Assembly: GCA_023052935.1 (NCBI GenBank)
Contig: CM041297.1
Location: 3,958,280 to 4,022,279, forward strand
Source: Piezodorus guildinii
Lineage: Eukaryota; Arthropoda; Insecta; Hemiptera; Pentatomidae
DNA length: 64,000 bases
Reading direction: 5' to 3'
A program made the translations under genes and the position numbers. The notes below the pieces were generated by a model that was not told the origin of the DNA, made no database searches, and saw nothing but the letters and a program-made list of their open reading frames with translations. Shown here piece by piece: positions 31,066-41,773 of the stretch. The stretch's first letter is position 1. The number at the start of each line of letters is the position of its first letter.

Positions 31066-31985
31066 CCTAAAATTGTATAGATAGATAGATAAATAAATAG
31101 ATAAATGTGTTTTATTAATAAATTTTACATTTGTCCAGAGAACACAATATACTAGCATGGATTTCCGTCTGCCAGGAAGTTGGTTTATTTATATACATTA
31201 TTAATAAACAAAACAATAAGCTTACAATAATAAAACAAAAAATAAATAAACATTATACATTATTGTAAAAAGATAGAGGGATAATCTTTGTTTCCTAAAT
31301 AGAATAAACAAAATATAATTACAATTTATCTGTGACAACATATTCTCTGTTTATTTAATTATTGTAATTGAACTCTTGAAAGCCTCCGTAGTTTAGAGCA
31401 CATTTCATAAATCTATACAATGAGTTCCAATTGTTTCCATTTAAAATGTCAATTATTTTGTTTTCAGTCAAAATACTTTTTCCTAAAATGATTAAATGCC
31501 GTACATTTACCTAACAGATGAATTATATTTTCGTCCTTCTTACTGTTACAAATTGAGCATGTGTAAACTATTCCCCTCATCCATGGTTTATAATTTAGGG
31601 ATATCATTTCGGCTCTTGTGTTAAAAACTATTCTTATTAATTCTATATTGTTTTTGTCATTAATGTAGTTTTCACCATAATCTAGCTTCTTATAAATTAG
31701 ATGGTGTTCGGCAGCCATAACGGAGATCCCTAGTTCTTTTTTAAAATTTTCCTTGGCTGCAGCTATTATATTAACCATCTGACTCTTCCACCTCGCCACC
31801 GATACGAACTCCCTATCAAATGGACAGCCTAAATCTTCTGCTAGTTTTAACCATTCCTTTAGCCAGCTACAATTTTTGTTTTTCATGCCATCAAGAGCTA
31901 TAATTTTAGGTAAGCGTACATTACTATAGTTTGAAATTTTTATAATATAATTTAACTCACCAAAGAACACACCTAAAATTGTATA
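31066..31985 (-). mobile_element. LINE-C, 5'-truncated insertion with 14-bp target duplication
   Basis: CCTAAAATTGTATA at 31066-31079 and 31972-31985. On the minus strand the 892-bp insert ends in a (TATC/TATT)n tail (31080-31105). Confidence 0.92.
31360..31970 (-). pseudogene. LINE-C reverse transcriptase C-terminus with zinc-knuckle-like motif
   Basis: The minus frame 31970-31464 (168 codons) reads FFGELNYIIKISNYSNVRLP, CSWLKEWLKLAEDLGCPFDR, NYINDKNNIELIRIVFNTRA and RGIVYTCSICNSKKDENIIH then LLGKC. The CSIC...E(N)IIH..GKC spacing is the C-terminal CCHC motif found after the reverse transcriptase in several non-LTR elements. A shift near 31465 leads to a further 35 codons ending ALNYGGFQEFNYNN. 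The catalytic domain is absent because the insertion is 5'-truncated. The clade is not assigned. The related motif at 33985-34040 shows a second, older member. Confidence 0.85.
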
Positions 31986-32260
31986 TAACCCCTGCTAATT
32001 TCTAAACGTTTCTGTTTCTACGTTCTATTTCCTAATCGATTTCAATAATTCTTTTTTCGTTGTGTACGGAATTCAATTCTCTATCGAACACCACTAACTA
32101 AAACTCTGCAAATTATTACACAATGGTTTATTATTTCAAAAAACATTATTAGGGTGTAACTCTTTATATAGCTGTTAATAGGCAATTAAATAGTATGAAA
32201 AGCCCTAATTCAGAGGATAGTGGCGTATCACTACTGTTGATTTCAAAACGCTATATCTCT

Positions 32261-32800
32261 GCTAGTTATTAAAAAATTTAAATGATTCTTTTTTCATTTT
32301 GTAGAAAATTAGAATATCTATCAAATAACATTAAAAGCAATTTTTTTATATTTTTTATTTATTAATTAGAAGAAACGGATTTAGGTTAAAAACACTAATT
32401 TTATTTTCTATCTTCAAAAATAACTGAGTTAGGGTCGTATTAATGAGTTAAATTGCAATTTTTTCTTTCCCTTTTTCTCTTTTTTATAATTATTCGCGGT
32501 TTTTTTGGTTAAAAACACTAGTAAATGTTTTTATCTATCTTTGAAAATAATGGAGTGACATGCATATGTATAGGCAACATTTCAATTTTTTTTTTTTTTT
32601 TTCTGTACTGATTCTAAAACTATATTCATGTTTTCCTATATCTTCAAAAATAACTGAGTTATGGACGCATTTATGGGTAAAATTTCAATTTTTTTTCTTT
32701 TCTTTTTCTCTTTTTTATAATTATTCGCGGTTTTCTTTTTAGTAAACACTAATACACATTATTCTCTATTCTCAAAAATAACTATGTTATTAAATTAGTT
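32261..32800. repeat. T-rich degenerate direct repeats
   Basis: The block CTTCAAAAATAACTGAGTTA plus CTCTTTTTTATAATTATTCG then CGGTTTT occurs at about 32405-32510 and 32640-32730, and a relative at 61190-61290. The 60-codon frame here is low complexity. Confidence 0.7.
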
Positions 32801-32939
32801 CACATAAATCGGCCGCCATTTTAAAAATAACCAGCTGATATCCACGTCTTGGTGTTAAGATCATCGTTGGATGACCTAATATTTTTGTGGCGAATTAAAA
32901 AAAAAAATTGATGAATTAGTTTCGGGGAAATGCCGCGTA

Positions 32940-33047
32940 CGGCATACTACGTATCTTGAAACGTAAGCCCTCAAATTTTGTGGGAGAGGGGGGATAATTT
33001 TTTTATTTTTTGGGGGGAAGGTCGAATACAAAGATTTATTATTAAAA
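32940..33047. repeat. partner of the 30014 block
   Basis: CTACGTATCTTGAAACGTAA then CCCTCAAATTTTG, followed by a G-rich run and an AT-rich stretch. Confidence 0.55.
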
Positions 33048-33168
33048 ACAATAATAATATATAACAATAATCAATAATAATATATAACAATAATCAATAA
33101 TAATATATAACAATAATCAATAATAATATATAACAATAATCAATAATAATATATAACAATAATCATTA
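33048..33168. repeat. 23-bp minisatellite, about five units
   Basis: Unit AATAATAATATATAACAATA then ATC, repeated with almost no divergence. Confidence 0.95.
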
Positions 33169-33244
33169 GTGTATTTCTTAAAAAAAATGATAAAGTTGCG
33201 TAGAAAAAAAAACAAATCGCGAAGAAATTTTTAGTTGTGATTTT

Positions 33245-33432
33245 CAAGTTGGTATTTGCTGGTCCGACTGGAAGGCGTCCGAAAGGTAGGACGAAGCGTC
33301 GATGGGAGGATTGCGTTAAGGCTGATCTTGGGGGCTTGGGCTTGAACGGAGAACATTGGACGTGCCTGTGTAGACGGAATATAGTGGTATCGGCATCGAA
33401 CCTTCGGGTTCGGTAAGCCTATTATTATTAAG
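33245..33432 (+). mobile_element. LINE-A 3' end fragment
   Basis: GTTGGTATTTGCTGGTCCGA through GGAAGGCGTCCGAAAGGTAG to the family terminus CGAACCTTCGGGTTCGGTAA then GCC(TAT)3. Matches the last 185 bp of 20798-21278. Confidence 0.92.
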
Positions 33433-33489
33433 GATTAGATACGGGAATAATTTAATGGTTTAGTCGAGCCCCAAAGCTCAACTCCGTAA

Positions 33490-33950
33490 GTCCATATAGG
33501 CCTTATGATAGCCTTGTAGTGAATTCTTTTGTAGTCAAGTGGGAGGTTAGAGCGTATAATAAAAGTCTAAACCTAGAAAAGAAATCTCAAGAAGCACGTA
33601 CACAAAAACTGAAAAAGGCCTGTGGATGCACATTCCAACCGTGCAATAAAAGATGTTTGCCCAGAAAAACAAAACTGAAGCATTCAAACAACACAGTAAT
33701 AAAACCAGAAGCTTTATAATACGCAGCAGAAACATGCCACTTCACAATAAAACTCTTCTACAGAAAGAGGAACGTAAAATCAGCAGAAAAATCCTAGTAC
33801 CTTGAAAAACAGATGATGAATACAGGCTTCAAAGCAATAAGCAATAAAAGCACAGAGGATCTGTCAAACATTTCTGTTGACAAGAGAAAAAGACGTTTAA
33901 AATTTTATGGACGCTTGCATCGACTCCCTTAACACAGACTTATACACCAG
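33490..33950 (+). pseudogene. LINE-B-like reverse transcriptase C-terminal remnant
   Basis: Frame 33519-33719 ends LPRKTKLKHSNNTVIKPEAL, matching the KAxxRHYNTVIxPExLYxxE segment of LINE-B. Downstream pieces in shifting frames give AAETCHFTIK, KSAEKS, DDEYRLQSN-like and DKRKRRLKFYGRLHRLP, the same order as in 24198-24635. Several stops and shifts show this copy is much older than LINE-B at 24153. Upstream 33430-33518 has no clear relation. It is followed directly by a zinc-knuckle fragment at 33955. Confidence 0.65.
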
Positions 33951-33954
33951 ATAC

Positions 33955-34080
33955 TTTCAGTTACAGTATAACAATGTAATTTGTAATTCAGGAAAGGATG
34001 AAAACATGGAACATTTTCTGATAAACTGTCACTTGTTTGAGGTTTACCGACGGCAGTACATTAATAACACATAGATCGAA
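33955..34080 (+). pseudogene. non-LTR zinc-knuckle C-terminal fragment
   Basis: Translates as YFQLQYNNVICNSGKDENME then HFLINCHLFEVYRRQYINNT and stop. The C..GKDENMEHFLINC arrangement resembles the LINE-C motif CSICNSKKDENIIHLLGKC at 31560, with the first Cys of the pair lost or displaced. Confidence 0.6.
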
Positions 34081-34184
34081 CTCACTCAAAGTACTGATTT
34101 TCAAATGTCATCAGTTTTAAATGTTGATTCCATAGATAATTTAAATAAAATCTATTTACTGCATAGTAACTTGTTTAATTATAA

Positions 34185-34432
34185 TTATAATAGGCTTATT
34201 GAACCCGAAGGTTCGATGCCGATACCACCAAACTTCGCCTGCACAGACTCGTCCAATGTTCACCGGTCAAACCAAGCCCCCGGGATCAGCCTTAATGCAA
34301 TCCTCCCATCGACGCTTCGGCCTACCTTTCGGACGCCTACCAGTCGGTTCAGCGAATACCAACTTTCTCGGAATTCGTTCCTCACCGAGCCCAACAACTT
34401 TACGCCTCCATTTGAGTCTCCGCGATGTTATA
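34185..34432 (-). mobile_element. LINE-A 3' end fragment
   Basis: Inverse of the family end: CGAACCTTCGGGTTCAATAA at the 3' side through GGTAGGCGTCCGAAAGGTAG to AACATCGCGGAGACTCAAAT. An AT repeat takes over at 34433. Confidence 0.9.
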
Positions 34433-34442
34433 TATTATATTA

Positions 34443-34498
<56 letters not shown>

Positions 34499-34500
34499 GA

Positions 34501-34559
<59 letters not shown>

Positions 34560-34560
34560 G
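34433..34560. repeat. compound microsatellite (AT)n-(GA)n-(GATA)n
   Basis: AT tract 34440-34498, GA tract 34500-34528, GATA tract 34529-34559. Confidence 0.97.
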
Positions 34561-34749
34561 TAGATACTAGTTATTAAGTTTTTTTTTTTTTTTTTAGAAA
34601 ATTCAAAAACCAAACGACCTTATCAAGTTTTCTCTCTTTTTCATTTATAAGAATCTTCTCCTGACTGTTATAAACGCAACACAAAAAGCATTAGCGAAAT
34701 CGGCCAAGCCTTTCACGCGTGATGTAATTACCAATGGAAAAGGGGATCC

Positions 34750-34752
<3 letters not shown>

Positions 34753-34825
<73 letters not shown>
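34753..34825. repeat. (AT)n microsatellite
   Basis: About 36 AT units. Confidence 0.98.
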
Positions 34826-35387
34826 TATCTGTAAATGATTTTGAGTTCAATTTCTCAGTTCTAATTCAGAACTTTTCGTATATTTTTTATCTTGTTAACA
34901 GTATAATGTAGACAAAGCAGATGAATAGGCTTTGGGTGTGAACGCGGGAGATTGCTAAGAAAGTTCCGTGGGTGGATCACATTAAGTCCAATTCAGTCAA
35001 TTTGTGGTTGGGTTGTGTTTTGTCGGGGGGAAGTATGCGGGTAGTCCGTTTTGTTGGATTTTATTATTATTAACTCGTCCTCATTGTCTGTTTACTTCTA
35101 CCCATAGCCAAGTAAAGCCCCACTTACACGATCGCCCATTTCGTCGTTCCAGTCCATCCGTTGGAAGGAAGGAAAATATTGGAATGAAAAACCGTGGGTA
35201 TGGAACGATGAACCGAAATACCCTTACACTATCCTTCTTTTGATTCATTGATTTTACTTTTAATTGGGAGGTTGATTTCCTAAAGGTTCTATATCCATCC
35301 TAGGAGATTTTAAAGGGAACTCCCATAACTATATTATTAAACCAATTTATATGATTCCTTTCCCATTAAAATATATAATTCTTTTTT
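34826..35387. other. no gene seen; one shared block
   Basis: 35117-35190 pairs with 6880-6945 (CGTCGTTCCAGTCCATCCGT). A 79-codon frame over it is repeat-derived. Confidence 0.4.
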
Positions 35388-36009
35388 ACTTTCACTTACC
35401 TGTATATGAAATTTATAGTAAGGGAAAGTATTGCGAACATGAAAAGTTTCGAATTCCAGTTTTCAACGGGAATATAAGTTTTAAGGTCCTTGGAGTACAA
35501 ATAACCAAGTCCCGCAGAAAGGTCTGTGTGTGTGTAACTCCCGGGCGAAAACGAAAAGTTCTATGAAACTAAAATTTCATATCAAAGACGCCCGAGATGT
35601 TACAGAACCTTTTTCATCAAAATCAACTGACCGAAAGATGTACTTTATACCATGCGTTTTGCACCTTATTAAGATTTTCTGAAAAACGGCTCTAACGATT
35701 TTGATTAAACTCGCTATATCGTGAAATTTAATGGGCTTTAATATCATGTAGGTTTCATTCTGATTGAAATAATTTGACAGTGCTTAAATACCGATTTTTC
35801 TATTTTTCTTCCTCTAAAGTACTTTTAATTTCGTAGATGAAGATTGTAGATTTTGTAGAAAAAAAACAACCATATCATTGCTTTAGCATTTTTAAAAAAC
35901 GAATAAATATATAAGTTAATTAATTCGATATCCAATATTATTTTTTATGCTATTTTTGTGTTTTTGAACATAAAAATAGTAATATAGACGTATAATATTT
36001 CCTATATTA

Positions 36010-36852
36010 TACGTATATATTTCCTCAGATTCCGTGATCAAATACCTCTCAAAACCCGCCAGCTCCTAGTTTCCTCTCTTATCTTCCCCCACTTCGATTA
36101 TGGCTGCCTGGTGTTTGGCGGACTGTCAGAGACGCTTGAGATGAGGCTGAAGAGACTAATGAACTGCTTCATTAGATTTATCTTCGGAATTCCCAGGCGC
36201 TCTCAGGTCTCCACCTGGTATGCCGAGTTGAAGTGGCTTTATCCGAAATTCCGACGGCAGTACTTCCTAGGAACCCATCTTTATAAATCCTTCAGAACCA
36301 AAAAACCCCTCTATATCTATAACATGTTCACCCCACTCTCCTCTGTCCATTCTATCAACACAAGATCCCAGCCCCTGAACCTGTTCATTCCCTCCTACAG
36401 AACTACTTCCTTCAAGAGATCTTTCGTTATTCGTGCTACTTCATTTTGGAATTCCCTACCCATGCCTATTCGTACATCCCAATCCTTAACTTCCTTCAAG
36501 CATAAACTATTTATCCATCTCCCTGAATATCAGTCTACCGCGACTTTATAAGTTTTGACTATTTATTTATTTTTATTATTCAATGTTTCAGTTCATTTTA
36601 TTTCTCTTATCAATTATAAGGTTGCAATATTACCTTGTACATATATATTCGTGTGTTTAAGTGTATGTATGCATCTTTTTTTTTTTTTTTCTTTATTCAT
36701 AATATGCAGTATAATTTGTTGTATGATGTATATTTTGTAGACGTAATAGCCAGAAGATTAATACTTTAATGTACATTTATATTATTCTTAGGGGACTAGC
36801 TGTCCCAGAATAAAAATTATTTTTTCATTTCATTTCATTTCATTCATTTCAT
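36010..36852 (+). mobile_element. LINE-K, 5'-truncated, nested in Fam-H
   Basis: Contains the coding remnant 36015-36551, about 280 bp of 3' UTR and a (TTTCA)n tail (36823-36850). The first 20 bp include TATATTATACGTATATA, an inverse copy of the flanking ATACGTATAATA, as seen with filler or twin priming at 5' junctions. Confidence 0.85.
36015..36551 (+). pseudogene. LINE-K reverse transcriptase C-terminal remnant, open
   Basis: An uninterrupted frame of about 178 codons reads LRFRDQIPLKTRQLLVSSLI, FPHFDYGCLVFGGLSETLEM, RLKRLMNCFIRFIFGIPRRS, RRQYFLGTHLYKSFRTKKPL, FIPSYRTTSFKRSFVIRATS and FWNSLPMPIRTSQSLTSFKH then stop. The FPHxDYGCLVF...xxxRLxNxxIRFIF order followed by FWNSLPxxIR is the tail common to a group of non-LTR reverse transcriptases frequent in insects. 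The catalytic YxDD box lies upstream of the truncation. It has no start of its own. It is the best copy of the family; 4640-4945 is older. Confidence 0.88.
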
Positions 36853-37370
36853 AATAGACCGGTGGAAAGCTAAAGATTTTAGAAAAAAATATTATCTCAT
36901 ACACTTAGTTGGTAAAGTTAACGGATAATGATGAAAAGCCGATAAAACCAACTGATTGTCGTTGATAATAATATAATATATTATTTAATAAAATAAATTA
37001 TTTTAGAAAACAAATAATATCGTATGTATTAAATTGTAAAAATTAACGGAAAGTGATGGAAAGCCGATAAAACTGATTTTCGTATATAAAAGTCAAATTA
37101 ATTTTTTAACAAATTTTTTTTCATCTTGAATTGTTTGTTTGTTTATTTATATTTTTAGAGGCAACGATTAAAAGGACTGGTACAAAGTGTTTCATACGAA
37201 AGAAAGAAAGAAAAGATGAAAATCTCATAGCGATTGCAAACCAAAGGAAGAACCAAAAGAGGCTTCACGTGATCCATGTAGGCTCTATTACGAAAATAAT
37301 AATAAAAGTTTGAAAAAAAGTAATGATAAATTATATAGAAAATTAGTTTATTGTATATTTATTATTATAT

Positions 37371-37646
37371 GTTTATTGTTTATTTATTTAACGTCACTTT
37401 ATGCTACTATGGCTGATCGGACGATGCTACAGTGGGAGTCCTGAATTTTGCCTATCCAGGTTTTGTTAGGGTACAGATCTTTAACGAGTACCTGACATCG
37501 AACAGGCTCGGGACCACCTTTTAACGTCCCCTCCGAAGGACGGCATAACTAAGCATTTTTTATTCCCATTAAAAAATCCTAGGACCACCTGCGGGTTTGA
37601 ACCCGTGACCTTTGGCATAGGAAGTTGTTAAGCTAACAAGTGATCT
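37371..37646 (-). mobile_element. SINE1, nearly full length
   Basis: From the tail (TTTATTTATTTAACGTCAC) to the B box on the minus strand (CACGGGTTCAAACCCGCAG). The A-box arm is shortened (AACAAGTGATC), about 11 bp having been lost. Confidence 0.92.
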
Positions 37647-37651
37647 TGAAA

Positions 37652-37718
37652 TGTATTTAAAAATTCGTAAATTAACAACAACGAAGGTAAGTGAAATTCA
37701 TGTATTGTGTGCACCAGA
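37652..37718 (+). mobile_element. Fam-H leader-end remnant
   Basis: GAAGGTAAGTGAAATTCATG then TATTGTGTGCACCAGA, six bases before the next Fam-H copy. Confidence 0.75.
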
Positions 37719-37724
37719 TTTTTC

Positions 37725-37967
37725 ACTTTCACTTACCTATAAATGAAATATATAGTAAGGGAAAGTATTGAGATCGTGAAAATTTTCCAATTCCAGTTTT
37801 TATCGGAAATACGCGTTTTAGTGTCCTCTGAGTCCAAATGACCAAGTCCTGCAAAAAGGTCTGTGTAGGTAGTAATTAATTCTTTAACAATTTATATTTA
37901 CTTCTAAATGTATTTAAAATTGATTTTAAGAACGGAGGTAAGTGAAAGCCGTGTGTTGCACGCACCT
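37725..37967 (+). mobile_element. minimal Fam-H, 243 bp
   Basis: Has both ends (ACTTTCACTTACCTATAAAT; GTAAGTGAAAGCCGTGTGTT) but lacks about 650 internal bp, with the join at GTCTGTGTAGGTAG then TAATTAATTCTTTAAC. It stands head-to-tail with the remnant at 37652-37718. Confidence 0.88.
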
Positions 37968-38695
37968 TATTTTCACTATATTAATAACACTGTTTCAAAG
38001 TTATGGAATGAATTGTTTTTGAATGATTTGGAAACATTTTGTAATTAGTATCTTTAGAAAATTTGCAATTATATTGCGTTCATTGGATAAAATCTCATTT
38101 TAAACTTGCTGTATTATGTTGAATTTGTTTTTGTTTTCATCATTGAATGAGATAAGCGATTTTAACAATGAAGAAACCAGTATGTGTATACATGTCTATA
38201 CTCTACGTAACAATTGTAGTCGTGTATAATTAGCAGTTATGTTAAAGCAGCAGTATCCTCATTACTGCGTGATGTGTATGAGTCGGTAAGGGAAGAAGAA
38301 AAAGATGAGTAGTGCGTCATATCGTAGCGAGAGAGTGGTCAGCACCGCGAAATTAGGTCCTGTAGTTGTCTCATTAATATAATAAAAAGTGGGTGACTAA
38401 AACGGAAAGAGAATTGTTTTGAGGAGGAAGGAGCGGGAAAAAATGGTTGATTTGATTAATGGACGAAATTATTACTACACGAACCGGATGTTGAAGATAA
38501 GGCGGTCTTGCTTCTTAGTCTTCAAGTTATTATTAATATGTATCTATATTTTATATCAAATTTATTTAGTCGATTTATAATTTATATTACTTTCTTTTAA
38601 ATAAATTCATGATTTAATTCCGCTACATCCTTTTTTTTTTTAAAAGTTTTATATTACAACTTGTAAGGACAAAATATATGAAAAAGTTAAAATTC
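37968..38695. other. no gene seen
   Basis: AT-rich; no frame over 60 codons and no repeat partner. Confidence 0.45.
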
Positions 38696-38699
38696 TAAA

Positions 38700-39840
38700 A
38701 AATGTACTTTTCGTCGTAAACCTATGACATCCTTCCCTACAGTATCCTTCAATATCACTTGTCCGAGTCAAACAGATCCGATATCCAAGACTCCATCTGG
38801 ACAAACGTCTTACATGGATTTCTCTCATAAAACTGAAACGACGAGAAACTGCCCGACGCACAGTGGACAAAATCACCAATTTAGGTGGACGAAAGTCAAG
38901 TCTGAAGTTTGGAATTTTCCAGTGCTTTACCTTTTTTTTATTAGTTGGCAAGACCATTAATACCAATATTTCCCGCTCTACCGTGTTTACAAATAAATAG
39001 TAAATGAGTGAATCATTCCTGTTCACACAAGTGCCTAATAACCGGCAGTGGGATTATCTTTATTCGATGGTTATTTATTGTGTTCAAGGAGTGTTAAGAG
39101 CAAAGTCTTTTTGGTTTTATTTAACAATGGACATTACTGTGACAGATTAGACATTATATTTTAGACAAATTTGTAATTGAATATGCATTGCAATCTCACC
39201 TGTAGAGTTAATTTAGCAATTTGTAAATGTATGCCCCTATTCAATAACGAAAACTATATAACCCCCAAGTTACCCCATGGATTTGTTTGTAGGAATTTTT
39301 TCATTAATCCTTCTGATTAATGCACTCTACGACGTTTATTTACTGGACAAACGCTCTAACCTTCCGCTTAGCTACATAAGACTTATCTACATGACTATCA
39401 TAAGGACGATATGGACTTACGGAGTAGAGCTTTGTAAAGTATCAAAATCTTATAGTACACAATCCTTACAATTCAAAATGCTTTGAAAAATCCTTAATGC
39501 TCCTTATTTTATCACGAATAAACACATCCATAAAGACATAAATCTTCCCTATGTTGCTGACTTGGCCCGAACCAGGTTCAACTCCTTTCATGACAAACCC
39601 CATTCCCATTCTAACCCACTAGTTTCAATTCTTGCTTCCTCTACAATCCCTGATAATCCTCCGAGGTGTCTATAAGAAGATGGTTCCGAGACCTTCTGGT
39701 TTATCATATTTTTTGGAGACCTGCCAATGGGTAGTATCCCTGCATGTGAATCATGATAGCATAAAATTGTATCACATTTACTAGATGTATTTTATTTTAC
39801 AGTTGTAAATTTCAAAAAATATTTTTTTTAATGTCCATAA
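38700..39840 (+). pseudogene. LINE-J (Jockey-like) reverse transcriptase remnant, split
   Basis: Conceptual frames give SPSQTDPISKTPSGQTSYMD-like sequence (38755-38830), which is shifted LDKRLTWxPHTRLK. After the Transib-like insert they give LLDKRSNLPLSYIRLIYMTI, IRTIWTYGVEL, a stop, KILNAPYFITNKHIHKDINL and PYVADLARTRFNSFHDK. The RLIYxTIIRPIWxYGxELWG and RxPYVxDLxRxR blocks are the region after the palm in Jockey-clade elements. Stops occur throughout. The 3' UTR ends near ACAGTTGTAAATTTC. The 471-bp insert at 38859-39329 interrupts it with a CGACG duplication. Confidence 0.85.
38854..39334. mobile_element. Transib-like non-autonomous element, 471 bp, with 5-bp duplication
   Basis: The element is 38859-39329, flanked by CGACG at 38854-38858 and 39330-39334. 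The left end is CACAGTG, a 23-bp spacer, then ACGAAAGTC: a heptamer and nonamer arrangement like a 23-RSS. The right end is eroded (GCACTCTA for CCACTGTG). Removing it restores the Jockey-like host sequence (GCCCGACG-TTT, compare GCCTGACGTTT at 55710). There is no transposase. Confidence 0.85.
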
Positions 39841-40215
39841 TTTTAAAGCCCATTTAAGTTTACATCGTTTAAGCCCTGTCAGACTTTTTCAATCAGAATG
39901 AGCCCTACATCATATTATAGCTCATTAAATGTTACTTCTTTATAGCGAGTTTAATCAAAATCGTAAAAAAGTAGAAAATGCATTGCATAAAGTGATTCTG
40001 CTGGTTCTCAGATTTTTTGCATTTGAAGTTGCATTAAGATCTCAGGCAAATACACTTCTAAAATCTAAAATTTTAGTTTTATATGACTTATCGTTTCGAT
40101 CATGAGATACTTAACATTCACACAGACCATTTTCGGGTTATTTCGACTTAGGGAACCTTAAAACGTGATTTCCGCCTAAAACCAGAATTGATAAATTATT
40201 TTATTTGCGAAATTT
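39838..40215 (-). mobile_element. Fam-H decayed fragment
   Basis: TTTAAGCCCTGTCAGACTTT, CGAGTTTAATCAAAATCG and AGGGAACCTTAAAACGTG follow Fam-H order, with several deletions. Confidence 0.75.
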
Positions 40216-40227
40216 GTTTTTAAAAAA

Positions 40228-41026
40228 TCTTGTGCGCGCAACACACGACTTTCACTTACCTCCGTTATTTATATCAATTTAAGAATTTTTAAACAAATTT
40301 ATAAACGAAAATAAATTGTTAAAGATTTATGAACATTGAATTTTAAATTAACGACAATCAGTTTGTTTTATCGACTTTTTATCTCTCTCCGTTAACTTTT
40401 ACAAAGTATGTATAAGATAATATTTGTTCTAAAATCTTTAGCATTCGAACGGTATATTATACATGTATCTCCTTTATTTGGTTATCGAACTCGTTAATCG
40501 AACATAAATATTTACCTCTTTATTGGATTTGCTCATCAGACGATATGGTCAATTTCATACAAAAAACTACAAAATTAAAAGTACTTTAGACGAAGAAATT
40601 TTGAAATATCGGCATTTAAGCCCTGTCAGACTATTTCGAGCAGAACGAAACCTACATGATATTAATGCCCATTAAATTTTACATCGATATAGCGAGTTTA
40701 ATCAAAATCGTTAGAGCCGTTTTTGAGAAAATCGTAAATAGGTGAAAAATACATAAAGTGGCTCTTCTGGTAAGCTCATTTTGGTAAAAACTTTGTTGTA
40801 ACATCTTGCGCGTATTGTTGTCTTAAATATGAAATTTCAGTTTTATAGGAGTTTTCGTTTACGCGCAGGACTTACTATAGACACACAGACCATTTTTCGG
40901 GACTTGGTTATTTGGACTCAGGGGACCCTAAAACGTGCATTTCCGTTGAAAACTGGAATTCGAAAATCATCACGATTGCAATACTTTTTACCTTACTATA
41001 TATTTCATATATAGGTAAGTGAACGT
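40228..41026 (-). mobile_element. Fam-H full-length copy (799 bp)
   Basis: TCTTGTGCGCGCAACACACG then ACTTTCACTTACC, ending with hairpin arms CCTTACTATA...TATAGGTAAG and GTGAACGT. Confidence 0.9.
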
Positions 41027-41371
41027 AAAATTATGAACGTCACTGATAAAAGCTTTATTGCAACCAAACTTGAACCCCAAGGGCTTTTAATCTATTCATC
41101 TTCTAGACTAATTTAGACCGAATTGTTTGTTATCTTTATAACTCGTTTTTTTTTTTTTATTATAAATAAAATGTAATAAAACAAGTAATTAATTAATTAT
41201 GAAACGAAAGGAATAAGATGGTTTGTGTTCGGAAGCTCGCAAGCAGCTAGGATCGACGTAGCGCTGGTGCAGAAGTGGTTTAATCTCTCGCCTCTGTAGG
41301 CTGAGTGCAGTATGCTACTCACAATAGAATTTGTTAGCAGCCATCTCAATGCACCCAAATTACAAAAAAAA
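41027..41371. other. no gene seen
   Basis: A frame of 81 codons overlaps the following Fam-H and has no motif. AAGCAGCTAGGATCGACGTA (41240) has no partner here. Confidence 0.4.
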
Positions 41372-41773
41372 TCTGATGCGCGCAACACACCACTTTCACT
41401 GTCCTCCCTTATTATAATAAATTTAAGAAATTTTAAATACATTTAGAGATAAAAATAAATTATTAAAGAATTATTTAAAATGAATTTCAAAATAAGTATG
41501 TGTTTATCTACAACAATCAGTTAGTTTCACTGGCTTTTTATCACTCTCCATTAACTTTTACAATAGTATGCATAAGATAGTATTCTTTCTAAAATATTTA
41601 GCTATGCAACGATACATTATACATTCAAAAACATGTATAATTGCATTAACATTTTTTTGTTGTTTATCAAATTCGCTCAGCTTACATATTTAGCTGTTAT
41701 TTATGAATACTAACAAGATGATGTGTCTAATTTTTGAAATCTACAAAATTTAGGGCACTTTTGAAGAGGAAGA

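Larger units (their letters stand above)
30930..32260. repeat. dispersed family L, interrupted by LINE-C
   Basis: Blocks TATTAGGGTATAACTGCTCA, TTATAGACAGTTAAATAATA and CAAAACGCTATATCTCTGCT recur at 32140-32275 and 60180-60680. Function unknown. Confidence 0.6.
35388..37115 (+). mobile_element. Fam-H copy split by LINE-K
   Basis: ACTTTCACTTACCTGTATAT at 35388, breaks after GACGTATAATA (about 36009) and resumes at ATAATAGACCGGTGGAAAGC (36850). The leader end is not preserved; 36990-37110 is a decayed partial repeat of the preceding 120 bp. Confidence 0.88.
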
